From contig CAVIJY010000007.1 in the NCBI GenBank assembly GCA_963643215.1, positions 1-49,074 of the forward strand: a DNA stretch of 49,074 bases, read 5' to 3'. Made by a program: the position numbers and the translations under genes. This document shows positions 17,631-26,489 of this stretch, in pieces. The notes under the pieces are model-generated. The model did not search any database. It was given only the letters and a program-made list of their open reading frames with translations, and was not told the DNA's origin. Within the stretch, counting starts at the first letter, position 1. Each line of letters starts with the position of its first letter. Origin of the DNA: Darwinimomas sp963643215 (GTDB taxonomy: Bacteria; Bacillota; Clostridia; Lachnospirales; Lachnospiraceae).

Positions 17631-19052
17631 ATGAAAATATACAACACATTGACCTTGCGCAAGGACGAATTTATCCCGCTGAAGGAAGGCGAGGTGAAGA
17701 TGTATGTATGCGGCCCCACCGTATACAATCTGATACACATCGGAAATGCAAGGCCGATGATATTTTTTGACAGCGTGCGCAGATACTTTGAATACAAGGG
17801 CTGGAAGGTGAACTATGTGTCAAACTTTACAGATGTTGACGACAAGATCATCAAGGCAGCCAATGAGGAAGGAGTATCCTGCGAGACGATATCCGAGAGA
17901 TATATCGCCGAGTGCAAGAAGGACATGGAGGGGATGAATATCCTTCCGGCGACGAAGAATCCGAAGGCAACCGAGGAGATCGACGGAATGATAAAGATGA
18001 TCGAGGAGCTCATAGAAAAGGGGCACGCATATGTCGCCGCAGACGGAACGGTATATTTTGATGTGACGAGCGATCCGAGCTACGGAAAGCTCTCGCACAA
18101 GAATCTGGATGATCTGATGAGCGGTTTTCGCGAGATCAAGGTCACGGGAGAGGAAGGAAAGAAGAATTCCAATGATTTCGTGCTCTGGAAGCCCAAGAAG
18201 GACGGCGAGCCGTACTGGGAGTCTCCGTGGTGCGACGGACGTCCGGGATGGCATATAGAATGCTCTGTGATGAGCAAGAGATATCTCGGAGAGCAGATAG
18301 ACATACATGGAGGCGGCGAGGATCTTATATTCCCGCATCACGAAAATGAGATAGCCCAGTCGGAGTGCTGCAGCGGCAAGACATTTGCCAATTACTGGAT
18401 GCATAACGCATTTCTGACGATAGACAATACCAAGATGAGCAAGTCACTGGGCAACTTCTTCACCGTAAGAGATATTGCGGCAAAGTATGACCTGCAGGTG
18501 CTTCGCTTCTTCATGCTCAGCGCGCATTACAGAAGCCCGCTGAACTTCTCTGCGGAGCTCATGGAGGCCGCAAAGAGCAGCCTGGCGCGCATCACCACAT
18601 GTGTGCAGAGAGTACGCGATATCGCTCAGGCAGCGAATGAGCGAGGAGCCGGCTCACAGATGAGCGAAGCCGAGAATGCACTTCTTGAAGAGGCGCACAG
18701 GTATGTGACGGAATTCGAGACGGCCATGGAGGATGATTTTAACACGGCTGATGCCATATCGGCGTTGTTTGAGCTGGTTAGATACGCCAACATCAATGTA
18801 ACTCAGGATGTAAGCGCCGGATATGCACAGGCAGTACTGGATATTCTTGAGAAGCTGTGCGGCGTGCTGGGGATCATCACAGAAAAGAAGCAGGAGACTT
18901 TGGACAGCGAGGTAGAGGAGCTGATCGAGCAGCGCCAGCAGGCAAGGAAGGACAAGGACTTTGCCAGGGCAGATGAGATCAGAGACAAGCTTCTGGCGAT
19001 GGGAATCGTTCTCAAGGACACCAGAGAGGGCGTCAAGTGGGAGAGAAGCTGA
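17631..19052 (+). CDS. cysS: Cysteinyl-tRNA synthetase
   Basis: A 473-residue class I synthetase that charges tRNA-Cys. The zinc-binding Cys27 in CGPTVYN, the HIGN signature (36-39), the WHIECS and GGGEDLIFPHHENEIAQSE zinc/amino-acid site and KMSKS (268-272) are all present. The length matches the family. The start is the ATG at 17631 after AAGGAGGCAGGC. The 3' end overlaps the GTG start of mrnC by 16 nt. No T-box leader is visible upstream; the gap from ispF is only 33 nt. Confidence 0.96.
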   Translation: MKIYNTLTLRKDEFIPLKEGEVKMYVCGPTVYNLIHIGNARPMIFFDSVRRYFEYKGWKVNYVSNFTDVDDKIIKAANEEGVSCETISERYIAECKKDMEGMNILPATKNPKATEEIDGMIKMIEELIEKGHAYVAADGTVYFDVTSDPSYGKLSHKNLDDLMSGFREIKVTGEEGKKNSNDFVLWKPKKDGEPYWESPWCDGRPGWHIECSVMSKRYLGEQIDIHGGGEDLIFPHHENEIAQSECCSGKTFANYWMHNAFLTIDNTKMSKSLGNFFTVRDIAAKYDLQVLRFFMLSAHYRSPLNFSAELMEAAKSSLARITTCVQRVRDIAQAANERGAGSQMSEAENALLEEAHRYVTEFETAMEDDFNTADAISALFELVRYANINVTQDVSAGYAQAVLDILEKLCGVLGIITEKKQETLDSEVEELIEQRQQARKDKDFARADEIRDKLLAMGIVLKDTREGVKWERS

Positions 19053-19561
19053 TCACAGGGGCAAGTTCTGCCGAGGGTGCAGCCGATGGGGCGGAAAACA
19101 CACATGATTTGACAAAGACGGATGCGGCCATCCTTGCAGGACTTAATTTACTTGCAAATGCAGACGGACATGCCGCTGATTACGGTCAGTATTCGCCGCT
19201 TGCGCTGGCCTACATAGGAGATGCGGTCTACGAGCTGATCGTTCGTGACCGCATAGTTCGGGAAGGGAGCCGTCAGGTGAATAAGCTCCATCACGAGGCG
19301 GTGCATTATGTCAATGCGGGAGCGCAGTCAAAGCTGATTCTTAAGATGCAGCCGCTTCTGACGCCTCAGGAGCTGAGGATATACAAGCGCGGACGCAATG
19401 CCGTGTCCCATACGGTTCCGAAGAATCAGGATGTCGCAGACTACAGAAGAGCTACAGGCTTTGAGGCACTTGTAGGCTGGCTGTTCCTGAACGGGAGCTA
19501 TGAAAGGATACTGGAGCTTCTGAAATCAGCACAGAGAGGCGGAGGACAGTGCGGTGAATGA
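19037..19561 (+). CDS. mrnC: Mini-ribonuclease III
   Basis: A 174-residue RNase III-type nuclease lacking the double-stranded RNA-binding domain; in Firmicutes it matures 23S rRNA ends. The catalytic core is clear (SPLALAYIGDAVYELIVRD, then YKRGRNA...DYRRATGFEALVGWLFL). The start is a GTG at 19037 inside cysS, with AGAGGG upstream. This gives an N-terminal extension of roughly 45 residues (rich in Ala, Asp and Gly) before the core, longer than usual for the family. An internal start cannot be excluded, but no in-frame ATG precedes the core. Confidence 0.88.
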   Translation: MGEKLITGASSAEGAADGAENTHDLTKTDAAILAGLNLLANADGHAADYGQYSPLALAYIGDAVYELIVRDRIVREGSRQVNKLHHEAVHYVNAGAQSKLILKMQPLLTPQELRIYKRGRNAVSHTVPKNQDVADYRRATGFEALVGWLFLNGSYERILELLKSAQRGGGQCGE

Positions 19562-20285
19562 GAATCAAATAGAGGGAAGAAATGCCGTGCTGGAGGCATT
19601 TCGCGCTGGCCGGGTTATAGACAAGCTCTACATTCAGGAGGGACCCGCGACCGGATCGCTGCAGAGTATACTGAGGGCGGCGAAAAAGACAGACTGTCTG
19701 ATCAGCTTTGTGACAGCCAGACGCCTGGATGAGATGAGCAGCACCGGGAAGCATCAGGGCGTGATAGCGACAGCAAGCTCATATGAATATGCGCAGGTTG
19801 AGGATATACTGGCAAAGGCCAGAGAAAAGGGAGAGGATCCATTTATCATAATACTGGACGGTATAGAGGATCCTCACAATCTCGGGGCTATCATCAGAAC
19901 GGCCAATCAGGCAGGGGCGCACGGCGTGATCATACCAAAGCACAGGGCAGTCGGGCTGACCGCTACGGTCGCGAGAACCTCAGCCGGCGCCATCAACTAT
20001 ACTCCGGTGGCCAAGGTTACCAATCTGGTGCGGACGATGGAAGAGCTGAAGAAGCAGGGGCTGTGGTTTGTCTGTGCGGATATGGACGGAGAAAGCATGT
20101 ACAGATGCAATCTCAAGGGGCCTATCGGTCTTGTGATCGGCAATGAAGGCAGCGGGGTCGGGGAGCTGGTTAAGAAGAATTGCGATTTCACAGCTTCAAT
20201 ACCCATGAAGGGAGATATAGACTCACTTAATGCCTCTGTTGCGGCAGGCGTGCTCATGTATGAGATCGTGCGCCAGCGGCAGTAA
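19554..20285 (+). CDS. rlmB: 23S rRNA 2'-O-ribose methyltransferase (SPOUT, TrmH/RlmB family)
   Basis: A 243-residue SPOUT-class methyltransferase, probably for Gm2251-type ribose methylation of 23S rRNA. The N-terminal substrate-binding domain starts IEGRNAVLEAF. The three SPOUT motifs are visible as NLGAIIRTANQAGAHGV, GLVIGNEGSG and SIPMKGDIDSLNASVAAGV, which form the knot that binds S-adenosylmethionine. The start is a GTG at 19554 with GGAGGACAG upstream, overlapping mrnC by 8 nt. It closes the ispF-cysS-mrnC-rlmB cluster. There is no terminator directly after it; the first is after the tRNA gene. Confidence 0.93.
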   Translation: MNENQIEGRNAVLEAFRAGRVIDKLYIQEGPATGSLQSILRAAKKTDCLISFVTARRLDEMSSTGKHQGVIATASSYEYAQVEDILAKAREKGEDPFIIILDGIEDPHNLGAIIRTANQAGAHGVIIPKHRAVGLTATVARTSAGAINYTPVAKVTNLVRTMEELKKQGLWFVCADMDGESMYRCNLKGPIGLVIGNEGSGVGELVKKNCDFTASIPMKGDIDSLNASVAAGVLMYEIVRQRQ

Positions 20286-20458
20286 CCGGAGGCACCGCAC
20301 CTTAGCCACCTGCGCCTTGACTGGCGGCCAGTTTCAATCACGAGATTGCCTGCAAACAGCCAATTCACATTAAAATGCGGCAGATGGCGAAAAAGGTGCT
20401 GAAAAAAGTAAATAAGTGCTGGCATATCGATGATGATTGTGATATCATCATTAAGTCT

Positions 20459-20531
20459 GCTGGCATGGCACAGGCGGTAGCGCACCTCATTGGTAGTGAG
20501 GAGGTCCCGGGTCCGAGTCCCGGTGCCAGCT
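20459..20531 (+). tRNA. tRNA-Thr (anticodon GGT), atypical arms
   Basis: A 73-nt gene: acceptor GCTGGCA pairs with TGCCAGC, discriminator T, no encoded CCA. The anticodon arm CCTCA-TTGGTAG-TGAGG gives anticodon GGT at positions 34-36 (20492-20494). The D stem GCAC/GCGC has an A-C mismatch at 12:23, and the T loop reads TCCGAGT with C at position 55 where T is nearly universal. A strong terminator follows 5 nt later. Confidence 0.88.
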
Positions 20532-20536
20532 GAGAG

Positions 20537-20568
20537 AAAAACGGAGCACGAGCGAGTGCTCCGTTTTT
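20537..20568 (+). terminator. Terminator after tRNA-Thr
   Basis: AAAAACGGAGCAC (20537-20549) pairs perfectly with GTGCTCCGTTTTT (20556-20568) around a 6-nt loop. Confidence 0.93.
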
Positions 20569-20770
20569 GCTAGCGGAATATGAAACCCCGTGGTACGTTT
20601 GGTATCATGGGGCTTGTTGTCGTGCGTCTATGAAGGTGGCGAATTGTCTGAAGATTTAACTTGTGCAAATTTTGCCAACTATAGCATAAAACATAAAGAA
20701 TTCCATAAAAGTTTCCCATTTCGGAAAAGATTTCTGCTGCCTTTTCAAACCCACAAAGTTCCGCCGCATC

Positions 20771-20800
20771 TTGACAAAATAAATAAAACTACCTTATATT
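20771..20800 (+). promoter_or_regulatory. Promoter for the first LysR gene
   Basis: A perfect TTGACA (20771-20776), 18-nt spacer and TATATT (20795-20800), leaving about a 60-nt leader before the ATG at 20867. Confidence 0.6.
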
Positions 20801-20866
20801 TTCAAGAAACGGATAAATGCAGTTTATTATATACCGGAGCTGGTGATATATGAAAGGACGACAGAT

Positions 20867-21760
20867 ATGACTATCACGCAGATGAAATATTATGTCACGG
20901 TATGTGAAAAGAAGAGCTTTTCCAAGGCGGCCAGAGAGCTGGGAGTGTCTCAGCCGGCGGTTTCCTTTGCGGTAAAGGAGCTTGAGGAGGCCAGCGGCGT
21001 GGCTTTGGTAAAGCGCGGCAAGGGCGGCGTGAGCGTGACGGACGAAGGCGAGGTGCTGTATCAGTCACTGCTGCCTATTCTGGATCAGATAGACAGCCTT
21101 TCCGCTACCATGAAGGATCTGCATCTGGAGAGAAAATTTGTACGGGTCGGATTCACGACTATGATGGGAAACTACGCCTATTCCAAGATACTGGCCATGT
21201 TTATAGGCAAGCATCCGGACATTCAGGTGATAGGATACGAGGATTCCACCGGAAAGCTCAAGGAGATGCTGTCGGACGGAGCACTGGATGTGGCTTTGCT
21301 TGCGGCCGAAAGGAACCTCGATAAATGTCATATGATGGATATAGAAAAAACCGGCATGATGTTCTGCGTTCACAAGGAGCATCCCTTTGCAGAGAAAAAG
21401 TCGGTGACATGGGAGGAGATGGGAAGCCAGCCGCTCATATTGCTGACGGATCGCTTTTCTTTCGGAGCCCGGATTGAGAGGAACTTCATGGAGCATGGAG
21501 TTCAGATAAATGTCATACACCGCACAGATCAGCCGTTTACGGTGGAACGGTTTATAGAAAACGGCGCAGCGGCAGGATTTCTTCCGGGCATGGTTGCGAA
21601 GAACAATCCGCATATAGTTGGTCTGCAGTATCTTCCGGAAGAGCAGTCGGCACAGTATCTGCGCGCTGTTTGGCCGAAGAACACATATCAGTTTGATTCG
21701 GTGACCCGCTACATCGAGACGGTGAGCGAATATGCCCGCGAATCGGCGGGAATGATGTAG
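20867..21760 (+). CDS. LysR-family transcriptional regulator (left module)
   Basis: A 297-residue regulator. The N-terminal winged helix (MTITQMKYYVTVCEKKSFS, then ARELGVSQPAVSFAVKELEE) is typical of LysR proteins, and a periplasmic-binding-like effector domain follows from about residue 90. The start ATG 20867 has AAAGGA upstream. It stands upstream of, and in the same direction as, the permease/dehydratase pair at 22270-24696, separated by 509 bp including its own terminator. Its effector domain resembles the second LysR protein at 29585-30493 (both have the pattern TVERFIxxGAAxGFLP). It probably controls the module; a hydroxy-acid inducer is an inference. Confidence 0.87.
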   Translation: MTITQMKYYVTVCEKKSFSKAARELGVSQPAVSFAVKELEEASGVALVKRGKGGVSVTDEGEVLYQSLLPILDQIDSLSATMKDLHLERKFVRVGFTTMMGNYAYSKILAMFIGKHPDIQVIGYEDSTGKLKEMLSDGALDVALLAAERNLDKCHMMDIEKTGMMFCVHKEHPFAEKKSVTWEEMGSQPLILLTDRFSFGARIERNFMEHGVQINVIHRTDQPFTVERFIENGAAAGFLPGMVAKNNPHIVGLQYLPEEQSAQYLRAVWPKNTYQFDSVTRYIETVSEYARESAGMM

Positions 21761-21786
21761 AGAAGAGCGTTATAAGAGAGAAAAAT

Positions 21787-21826
21787 GGTTCGGGTGCACC
21801 CGAACCTTCGGTTACTCGGATTCCCG
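21787..21826 (-). repeat. Dispersed hairpin repeat, short form
   Basis: A perfect 20-bp palindrome (21787-21806, GGTTCGGGTGCACCCGAACC) followed by ttcggttactcggattcccg. On the minus strand this matches the element at 30-120 but lacks its inner hairpin module of about 43 bp. Confidence 0.7.
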
Positions 21827-21876
21827 TGGGGCTGTCGCGCTATTGGTTTTAAATCAATGGTGCGCAGCCCTTTTAA
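21827..21876 (+). terminator. Terminator after the first LysR gene
   Basis: A long stem: GGGCTG...GCGC-TATTG pairing with CAATG...GCGC-AGCCC, ending in TTTTAATATT. The left side overlaps the end of the dispersed repeat. Confidence 0.75.
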
Positions 21877-22141
21877 TATTTCACACGATTTCCAGGCATG
21901 TGTAATGCGTCGAGCTTAAAAATAAATAAAATTTATAAATATATCAAAAATATTTTTAGCTTAAAGGCTGATCGGAATAACATATATAAAGGATAATTAT
22001 AGATGCCAAACCTGTATTTATACAAAAACATAGCGTAGAATGACGAAAAAATAACGATATCTAGGCTTGCAAAGGAATACATGTTTTGACAATAGTACAA
22101 AAGCCACAAAATAATTGATGATATTTAATAAAATATACTTA

Positions 22142-22171
22142 TTGATATAAAGCCGCGTTAAAACCTATTAT
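22142..22171 (+). promoter_or_regulatory. Candidate promoter for the left permease/dehydratase pair
   Basis: TTGATA (22142-22147), 18-nt spacer, TATTAT (22166-22171), about 95 nt upstream of the permease start. A competing weaker pair lies at 22086-22115. Confidence 0.4.
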
Positions 22172-22269
22172 ATAAATAATTTTTAAGACATTGGCCAATA
22201 ATGTATTACAGATCTGTTTTAGGAGTCTCAGGGTTATTTATCTCAGCTTTTTCAAAAAGGAGGAAACGG

Positions 22270-23562
22270 ATGGATCCCCATATCTTTATTTCACTGGGTA
22301 TATTTCTGGCGGCGTTGATCATACTCGGTATTAACAAGTTCAATATGGGCGCGGTTTCGATGATAGCCATGATACTCATGGTTCTCACCGGATGTCTGGA
22401 CGCCAAGACCGCACTGTCAAAGTTCGGCGAGCAAAATGTCATCCTCATGGGTGCCATGTTCATCGTGGCAAAGGGCTTTTCAAAAACACAGCTGGTCAAC
22501 AAAATCACTGATGTAGTATACAGTCTCGGCAAGGGATCATTTAACAGATGTCTTACTCTGTTTCTGCTTTTTGCATTTATCATGATTCCGTTTGCAGGAA
22601 GCCCTATGGCGAGAATAGCGATATTCTATCCGCTGCTTCAGAGCACCTGCGAGCGCTGCGGCAAGAGCCCGTCCAAGGGAATGTTCGCGCTCGGACTGGT
22701 CGGGCTTGTCTGCAACACGGGACTTCCGATCGGCTCAGGAGCCATTGCGTATCTCAACTTCAACACATATCTGGAGAATTTCGGATCCACGGGATATGCA
22801 TTTACCATGTGGGATCCCTTTAAGGCAAAGGTGGTTCCGGCGCTGATAATGCTTGCATACTGTATCTTTGTAGCACCGAAGCTGAGCCCGGATGAGCCGC
22901 CGGTTCCGATTCAGGGAATGGATGTAAAGGCAAAAAGAACATCGCAGATGGGACAGGTTCAGGAGGTTGCCGGATATTCTATCTTCATAGGTGTGGCTCT
23001 AGGCCTGTTTTTCGCAGAGCAGCTCGGCGTGCCGCAGTGGATGGTTGTAGTGCTTGGCGCAGTACTGATGCATCTGTTCGGTGTCATGGACAAGAAGGAG
23101 GTCCGCGCTACGCTGCCGCTTGATATGATGCTTCTTCTGGCAGGCTTCCTTGCAGTAGGAGACGCTCTCGTCAAGACAGGCGCAGGCGACCTGATAGGCA
23201 ACTCGATAGTTACTTTGATCGGAGACACCAGAAATGAGTTTGTGATCAATACCATCTTCTTTATGATCCCGTTTATCATGACTCAGTTCATGAACAATGC
23301 TGCTACTGCAACGATAGTGCGCCCGCTTGTGATCATGGCCTGTGTGCAGCTCGGGTGCAATCCCATGGCAGGAACAATACTGGTGGCTCAGGCGTCCATG
23401 GGAGCATTTCTCACACCGATGGCTACAACATCCATCCCCATCATGATGGCGGCAGGCGGATATGACCAAAAGTCCCTCCTCAAGCAGGGCTGGCTTCCGT
23501 GGCTGATTTTTGCAGCGGCCAATATCATATGGATCACGCTTATGTTCCCTGCGTGGGCATAA
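22270..23562 (+). CDS. SLC13/DASS-type anion permease (left copy)
   Basis: A 430-residue membrane protein with about 11-12 hydrophobic segments, belonging to the ion-transporter superfamily (DASS/SLC13-like, organic or inorganic anion symporters). Signature stretches are FIMTQFMNNAATATIVRPL and GAFLTPMATTSIPIMMAAGGYD, the SxT/NxT-type motifs of this superfamily, with their internal-repeat counterparts GSPMARIAIFYPLLQ and NTGLPIGSGAI. The start ATG 22270 follows AAGGAGG; an earlier ATG at 22201 lacks one. It is 24 nt upstream of the dehydratase gene. A count by eye gives 63 differences in 430 residues from the copy at 26691-27983 (about 85% identity). The probable substrate is a hydroxylated carboxylate, inferred only from the dehydratase next door. 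Confidence 0.85.
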   Translation: MDPHIFISLGIFLAALIILGINKFNMGAVSMIAMILMVLTGCLDAKTALSKFGEQNVILMGAMFIVAKGFSKTQLVNKITDVVYSLGKGSFNRCLTLFLLFAFIMIPFAGSPMARIAIFYPLLQSTCERCGKSPSKGMFALGLVGLVCNTGLPIGSGAIAYLNFNTYLENFGSTGYAFTMWDPFKAKVVPALIMLAYCIFVAPKLSPDEPPVPIQGMDVKAKRTSQMGQVQEVAGYSIFIGVALGLFFAEQLGVPQWMVVVLGAVLMHLFGVMDKKEVRATLPLDMMLLLAGFLAVGDALVKTGAGDLIGNSIVTLIGDTRNEFVINTIFFMIPFIMTQFMNNAATATIVRPLVIMACVQLGCNPMAGTILVAQASMGAFLTPMATTSIPIMMAAGGYDQKSLLKQGWLPWLIFAAANIIWITLMFPAWA

Positions 23563-23586
23563 GCTGACTTTGAAAAGGAGCATACT

Positions 23587-24696
23587 ATGAAGATCACGAA
23601 AATAGAGACAATATTGGCAGGAACCAGACATCTGTTTGTGAAGGTTCATACGGATGAGGGAATCGTCGGAATAGGAGAGAGCGCTCTGTGGGGCTCAAGA
23701 GAGGGTGTGATCGGCACTCTGGGGCTTTTTGAGCAGCCTCTGATAGGAGCTGACTGTTCAAGGATAAACTATATAAACGAGCAGCTGTATATGAAGCATC
23801 AGTTTAAGGGGATGAACATCATGAGTGCCATATCGGCCATCGATCTGGCGCTGTGGGATATCAAAGGAAAGGCTCTGAACAGGCCGGTTTATGATCTGAT
23901 AGGAGGAAAATACCGCAATCAGGTAAGAGTATGGGAGCCTATCATGGGTACAGATCTTGGAGAGATACGGGAGGCTGCGTCAAGAGCCAAAGAGGAAGGC
24001 TACACGGCTGTCAGAATCAATCCATGCGGAGGCACTCATGACATGCCGTATGTAAAACGGCTTCATACAATGTATAAGCGTGTTGAAGCTGTTCGTGATG
24101 TTGTAGGCGAGGAGCTTGATATAGGAATCGAGATTCACAGGGATCTGAATCCGGATGATTCGGTGAATTTCTGCAATATGCTTGACCCGCTTGAGATCAT
24201 GTTCTATGAGGATCCGCACAGATCCGAGAATGTAGATACGATGAGATATATGGCGAGCAAGACCACAACGCCCGTCGCGGCGGGCGAGAGATGCATCAGC
24301 ATACAGGAATTCCAGATGCTGCTTGATGCAGGAATGAGACTGGTTCGGCCTGACATATGCACGCTGCAGGGACTCACAGGCAATCTGAAGGTTGCTCATA
24401 TAGCCGAGGCATATCATGCCGGTGTGATCCCGCATGTCCCCTGCGGAGCAGTAAATGTCATCGCATCGGCGCATTTTGCGGCGGCTATCCCGAACTTCTG
24501 CATCATGGAGAAGTTCCCGGGAAGGATGTGGGCAGAGGTTCAGAACGAGCTGCGGGAGGACTGCCGTATCAAAATAGTCAACGGCTATGTACAGCTGCCG
24601 GAGGGACCAGGCTGGGGCATAGAGCTGGCTGAGGACATACAGGAGAAGGTACCCTATAAGAAGGGCAACTGGAAGCTGGATGCGAGACAGCGCTGA
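23587..24696 (+). CDS. Enolase-superfamily acid-sugar dehydratase (left copy)
   Basis: A 369-residue member of the mandelate racemase/muconate lactonizing enzyme subgroup. The metal ligands fit E182 (in GIEIHRD), E208 (YEDP) and E234 (AAGER). His184 two residues after the first ligand, the Asp256/His283 pair and Glu308 match the galactonate/mannonate dehydratase layout, and the KxK motif of racemases is absent (AVRIN instead). Such enzymes remove water from aldonic or aldaric acids to give 2-keto-3-deoxy acids. It follows the permease by 24 nt with AAAGGAG upstream. It is homologous to the enzyme at 28117-29253 but much more diverged than the two permeases are. No kinase or aldolase for a keto-deoxy product lies in the window. 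Confidence 0.85.
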   Translation: MKITKIETILAGTRHLFVKVHTDEGIVGIGESALWGSREGVIGTLGLFEQPLIGADCSRINYINEQLYMKHQFKGMNIMSAISAIDLALWDIKGKALNRPVYDLIGGKYRNQVRVWEPIMGTDLGEIREAASRAKEEGYTAVRINPCGGTHDMPYVKRLHTMYKRVEAVRDVVGEELDIGIEIHRDLNPDDSVNFCNMLDPLEIMFYEDPHRSENVDTMRYMASKTTTPVAAGERCISIQEFQMLLDAGMRLVRPDICTLQGLTGNLKVAHIAEAYHAGVIPHVPCGAVNVIASAHFAAAIPNFCIMEKFPGRMWAEVQNELREDCRIKIVNGYVQLPEGPGWGIELAEDIQEKVPYKKGNWKLDARQR

Positions 24697-24752
24697 AAGA
24701 ATCCTCCGATAAGAGACGAAGCAAGGGAGACTGACAGCTGATACAACAGACA

Positions 24753-24787
24753 AAATCACCGCCATCCGATTTGGGTGGCGGTGATTT
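24753..24787. terminator. Terminator after the left dehydratase
   Basis: AAATCACCGCCA (24753-24764) pairs perfectly with TGGCGGTGATTT (24776-24787) around an 11-nt loop. It lies between convergent genes and could serve both. Confidence 0.85.
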
Positions 24788-24876
24788 GCTGTGAGAGGAC
24801 GGCGGCTAATTACCGCCTCCTACTCGATTTTAAAGCAGATCATTAAATCATCTGTAGCGAAAGAAGGTTTATAGGA

Positions 24877-26223
24877 TCATTCTTCCTCATAGGAGACATC
24901 CATCGTAACGCTCTTGCCCTTGATGATACCGAAGGCAACTGCAACTACCAGGAAGCCCACATTCAGCAATACAAGCTTTGTATCGATGCTGGAAGCATTC
25001 ATGTATGTGGCAAACAGAGATGCTATAAGCGCGATTCCGCAGAAGATCTTCAGAACGCCGTCGCTTACATGGAACTTGGAGCGTGCCCAGCACTCGGGAA
25101 GCAGCTTGGGGATACGAGCTGTAGATACAGCTACGATAGCGCCGGTGATACCTGAAAGGATCAGGGACATGTTGCCGAGTACGGAGATCGACAGACCGGA
25201 TACGCAGCAGATAACGCCTACGATATAGAACATAGTCTGGATCTTCCACGGAACCTTCTTCTTGTTAAGTGCAGCGAAGGACTGAGGAAGCCATCCGTCA
25301 TCGCACATCTGCATGATCGGCTTCGGGCTGGTAGCCATCTGGCTGTTAAGCGTCGAGGAAAGAGCGCCGCCTGCACCGCCGATGATGAAGAGGATATACA
25401 GAGGTCTGGAGAGGATCTCCTTTGCAACCATAGTCAGGTTCTCGCCGCCTACAACCGATACGGGAAGGACACCTGCAGCTACGAAGGAAAGTACGCCGTA
25501 CAGAACCGCAACGCTGAGAGTGGAGATGATGATAACCAGCGGAATATCTCGTGTCGGATTCTTGGCCTCGGCCGAGAAGCTTACGATAACCGTAGCACCT
25601 CCTGTAGCGAATGTCAGAAGAGCGCCTGCCTGGCACATACCCATCAAACCGTTCATCATGAGGTATCCGTCATCTACGAAGTATGTTCCCCACTGTACCT
25701 TGCCGATACCGGCAACGCCGAACATGAGAAGAGAGAAGATAAGTACTATAACTATAGTATTCTGTACCTTTGCGAAAATATCAAGTCCGATGAGATTCAG
25801 AATAAAGAATATGGTAAGGATAGCGAGACCTACCCACTTCTCCATGCTGACTGCCCACCCGAACAGGGCGCACAGATAACTTGCCAGAGACAAGCCGTAC
25901 ATCGCCAGAGACATGTTTCCGATGATCTTCGTGATAACCTGCATTCCGGCAAAGGTCTTGCCTGCCAGCAGAGCTATCTGAGTGTACTCACCGCCGCGAA
26001 GACGGACACATGAACAGATGAAGATATAGGGAATAGCCTTGGCGCATGTGATCACCGCGGCGATCAGGAATGAAATCGGAACCGAACGGCCTGTCATAGC
26101 TATAGCTGCTGGCATCAGCGACATGATGCCGGCGCCGATGATCTGACCTACAGCGGTACCCATCAGATCCCAGAAACCAAGAACTCTATCAAGTTGTTTT
26201 GTTGAACTACCTTGTTGAGCCAT
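24877..26223 (-). CDS. APC-superfamily amino acid permease
   Basis: A 448-residue permease with about 12 transmembrane helices. The N-terminal LGFWDLMGTAVGQIIGAGIM carries the unwound GxxxGxGI substrate loop of the amino acid-polyamine-organocation family. The start is the ATG at the complement of 26221-26223, with GGAGGGAGAA upstream. It lies on the minus strand between the two mirrored dehydratase modules and has its own long upstream region with palindromes. The substrate cannot be read from the sequence; amino acids or amines are expected for the family. Confidence 0.85.
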   Translation of the reverse strand: MAQQGSSTKQLDRVLGFWDLMGTAVGQIIGAGIMSLMPAAIAMTGRSVPISFLIAAVITCAKAIPYIFICSCVRLRGGEYTQIALLAGKTFAGMQVITKIIGNMSLAMYGLSLASYLCALFGWAVSMEKWVGLAILTIFFILNLIGLDIFAKVQNTIVIVLIFSLLMFGVAGIGKVQWGTYFVDDGYLMMNGLMGMCQAGALLTFATGGATVIVSFSAEAKNPTRDIPLVIIISTLSVAVLYGVLSFVAAGVLPVSVVGGENLTMVAKEILSRPLYILFIIGGAGGALSSTLNSQMATSPKPIMQMCDDGWLPQSFAALNKKKVPWKIQTMFYIVGVICCVSGLSISVLGNMSLILSGITGAIVAVSTARIPKLLPECWARSKFHVSDGVLKIFCGIALIASLFATYMNASSIDTKLVLLNVGFLVVAVAFGIIKGKSVTMDVSYEEE

Positions 26224-26489
26224 AAAGAATTCTCCCTCCAAAATAAAAGTAGTAACGTACTGGTTATCTCGGTAGCTAGTCGAGACAAGAGAAATGTCAA
26301 AAACATTACTTTCGTTACTTAATTGTTAAGAAGCTTCTTCATTTAGTAACTCAATTGTACAGTTTTTGAGTTCTTTTAGCAACAAAATCGGTGCAGTTTA
26401 CACAATTCAGTGTTTTAGCAAAAATACAAGAGACTGTTTTGTGAGTTTTGCACATCAAAATGTGCAATATATATGCAAGGCAAAAATAA

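Larger units (their letters stand above)
20532..20866. other. Gene-free stretch between tRNA and lysR
   Basis: It holds the tRNA terminator (20537-20568), a hairpin CCCCGTG/CATGGGG at about 20584-20613 and the lysR promoter (20771-20800). From 20650 on it becomes AT-rich. A short open frame at 20590-20853 has no ribosome-binding site and no recognisable protein and is not called. Confidence 0.6.
21761..22269. other. AT-rich gene-free stretch upstream of the permease gene
   Basis: About 500 bp with no credible gene. It holds a palindrome and repeat (21787-21826), the lysR terminator (21827-21876), then some 390 bp that are clearly richer in A and T than the neighbours, with candidate promoters TTGACA-18-AATAAT (22086-22115) and TTGATA-18-TATTAT (22142-22171). 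It is a likely target region for the LysR regulator, but no convincing T-N11-A operator stands out among the many A/T runs. Confidence 0.6.

Noticed and set aside
20590..20853. Open frame between tRNA-Thr and the LysR gene
   Set aside because: It has no ribosome-binding site, crosses the lysR promoter and gives no recognisable protein.
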